A DNA stretch of 8,444 nt from Frankiaceae bacterium (GTDB lineage Bacteria; Actinomycetota; Actinomycetes; Mycobacteriales; SCTD01), in assembly GCA_947479995.1 (NCBI GenBank), contig CANKBT010000116.1:1-8444 (forward strand), written 5' to 3'. This document shows, piece after piece, positions 7,171-8,444 of the stretch. The number at the start of each line of letters is the position of its first letter. Position 1 is the stretch's first letter. A model generated the notes under the pieces. The model had not been told where the DNA came from. It did not search any database and saw only the letters and a program-made list of their open reading frames with translations. The translations under genes were made by a program, and so were the position numbers.

Positions 7171-8444
7171 CGACCCTGCCCGGGCTGCCCGGCCTGTCGC
7201 TGCCGCGGCCGCGCTCCGGCGGCGAGCAGGGCCGCACGCCGGTCCTGCAGCGCCCGCTCGCCAGCTACCACCTGCTGCTCACCAGCACGGTGCTGCTGCT
7301 CGCGCTCGGCCTGGTCATGGTCTTCTCGGCCTCCAGCGTGCGGGCCTTCGACACGTACGGCTCGTCGTTCTCCATCGCCGCCAAGCAGGGCACCTTCATC
7401 GCGCTGGGCATCCCGGTGATGTGGGTCGCGTCGCGCCTGCCGGTGCGCTTCTACCGGATGGCCGGCTACCCGCTGCTGCTCGCCGCGGTGTTCCTGCTCG
7501 TGCTCGTCCTCGTGCCCGGCGTCGGCCGCACCATCGACGGCTCGACCCGCTGGATCCCGCTGCCCGGCGGCTTCAACCTGCAGCCCAGCGAGCTGGCCAA
7601 GCTCTCGCTGGCGCTGTGGGGCGCGGACCTGCTGGTGCGCAAGCGCCGCCTGCTCGGCGACTGGAAGCACCTGTTCGTGCCGCTCGTGCCCGTCGCGGTC
7701 CTGCTGCTGTTCCTCATCATGCTCGAGCCCGACATGGGCACCACGCTCGCGACCACCTCGGTGCTCATCGCCCTGCTGTGGACCGTCGGCACGCCGCTGC
7801 GCTGGTTCGCGCCGTTCGTCGCGGTCATCGCCTCGCTGGCCGCCGTGCTCGCCGTCGCCGAGCCGTACCGCTTCGCCCGCCTGGTCGCCTTCATCGACCC
7901 GTGCAGCGACGCGCAGCGCCTAGAGGGCGGCTACCAGGCCTGCCAGGGCCTGCTCGCCCTCGGCTCGGGCGGCTGGGTCGGCCTCGGCCTCGGCGCCAGC
8001 CGCGAGAAGTGGGCGGGCGGCCTGCCCAACGCCCACACCGACTACGTCTTCGCGATCATCGGCGAGGAGCTGGGGCTGCTCGGCACGCTCACCGTGCTCG
8101 TCCTGTTCGGCGTGCTGGCCTACTCCGGCGTCCGGATCGCCCAGCGGGCCGCCGACCCGTTCGTGCGCCTCACGACCGCCGGCATCACCGCCTGGCTCAC
8201 CGTGCAGGCCGTCATCAACCTGGGCGCCGTCGTCGGCCTGCTGCCCATCACCGGCATCCCGCTGCCGCTGGTGTCCTTCGGCGGCTCGGCGATGCTGGCC
8301 ACCATGGCGGCCATCGGCATGCTGCTGTCGTTCGCCCGGGCCGAGCCGGGCGCCGAGCGCGCCCTGGCCGCCCGCCGCCGGCAGTGGCGCCGCCGGCTCG
8401 GCCTCGCCGAGACCGCGCCGCGCGGGTCCGCCGCGACCCGCGCC
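7167..8444 (+). CDS. ftsW: Septal peptidoglycan glycosyltransferase FtsW (SEDS family), 3' end cut by the window
   Basis: Polytopic membrane enzyme of the SEDS family that polymerises lipid II into glycan at the septum, working with FtsI. There are 426 codons with no stop before the right edge. A Pro/Gly/Arg-rich cytoplasmic tail (1-30) precedes about nine or ten hydrophobic segments (about 35-390). SEDS motifs present are GSTRWI at 125-130, QPSELAKL at 139-146, EPDMGTTL at 187-194, ALGSGGWVGLGLGASREKW at 264-282, PNAHTDYVFAIIGEELG at 287-303 and PITGIPLPLVSFGGS at 360-374. D292 in AHTD aligns with E. coli FtsW D297, the proposed catalytic base. Its neighbour murD and septal FtsI encoded in the same cluster favour FtsW over the paralogue RodA. 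The core ends near residue 390 and is followed by a basic cytoplasmic tail. The only two cysteines, C246 and C259, lie in the large outer loop before D292. GTG 7167 overlaps the murD stop as GTGA. Confidence 0.94.
   Translation, partial: MTTLPGLPGLSLPRPRSGGEQGRTPVLQRPLASYHLLLTSTVLLLALGLVMVFSASSVRAFDTYGSSFSIAAKQGTFIALGIPVMWVASRLPVRFYRMAGYPLLLAAVFLLVLVLVPGVGRTIDGSTRWIPLPGGFNLQPSELAKLSLALWGADLLVRKRRLLGDWKHLFVPLVPVAVLLLFLIMLEPDMGTTLATTSVLIALLWTVGTPLRWFAPFVAVIASLAAVLAVAEPYRFARLVAFIDPCSDAQRLEGGYQACQGLLALGSGGWVGLGLGASREKWAGGLPNAHTDYVFAIIGEELGLLGTLTVLVLFGVLAYSGVRIAQRAADPFVRLTTAGITAWLTVQAVINLGAVVGLLPITGIPLPLVSFGGSAMLATMAAIGMLLSFARAEPGAERALAARRRQWRRRLGLAETAPRGSAATRA

Noticed and set aside
7086..7894. 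Minus-strand frames opposite the start of ftsW
   Set aside because: They are compositionally biased shadows. The + strand frame from 7167 gives an uninterrupted SEDS protein.
7921..7923. TAG triplet inside ftsW that could look like a premature stop
   Set aside because: It is out of frame. The codons read CTA (7920-7922) and GAG, giving Leu-Glu; CTA is only a rare codon here.
1..8444. Search for an undescribed system, mobile element, CRISPR array or RNA gene
   Set aside because: Six back-to-back coding regions with full family motifs account for all but 33 bases. No foreign composition, long repeats or tRNA-like folds were seen by eye.

Overview
This window is a contiguous piece of the conserved division and cell wall (dcw) cluster of a very high-GC bacterium, almost certainly an actinobacterium. 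The evidence is the near-exclusive G or C at third codon positions, GTG starts, the gene order ftsI-murE-murF-mraY-murD-ftsW, and the actinobacterial style of the proteins. An example of that style is the MraY loop with two cysteines followed by an RDPLD segment. The MurE signature DNPR indicates a diaminopimelate-type (meso- or LL-) peptidoglycan. I cannot name the genus from sequence alone.

Layout: all six genes are on the + strand. Positions 1-1806 hold ftsI (penicillin-binding transpeptidase), whose true start is probably left of the window. A 33-base gap follows, the only intergenic space, and it carries a plausible leaderless promoter for murE. Then come murE (1840-3339), murF (3336-4703), mraY (4700-5782), murD (5779-7170) and ftsW (7167 to the right edge, 3' truncated). 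The last four junctions are all 4-base start/stop overlaps (GTGA, ATGA, GTGA, GTGA), so murE to ftsW look like one translationally coupled block.

How the genes work together: MurD, MurE and MurF are the cytoplasmic ATP-dependent ligases that add D-Glu, diaminopimelate and D-Ala-D-Ala to the UDP-MurNAc peptide. MraY moves the finished phospho-MurNAc-pentapeptide onto undecaprenyl phosphate to make lipid I. After MurG (expected just downstream) makes lipid II, FtsW polymerises the glycan and FtsI cross-links it at the septum. The expected continuation is murG, murC, ftsQ and ftsZ on the right, and ftsL, rsmH/mraW and mraZ on the left.

I found no RNA gene, mobile element, CRISPR array, long repeat or terminator, and no sign of an undescribed system. 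The points most worth a second look are the leaderless promoter signature before murE, and paired extracytoplasmic cysteines in FtsI, MraY and FtsW.
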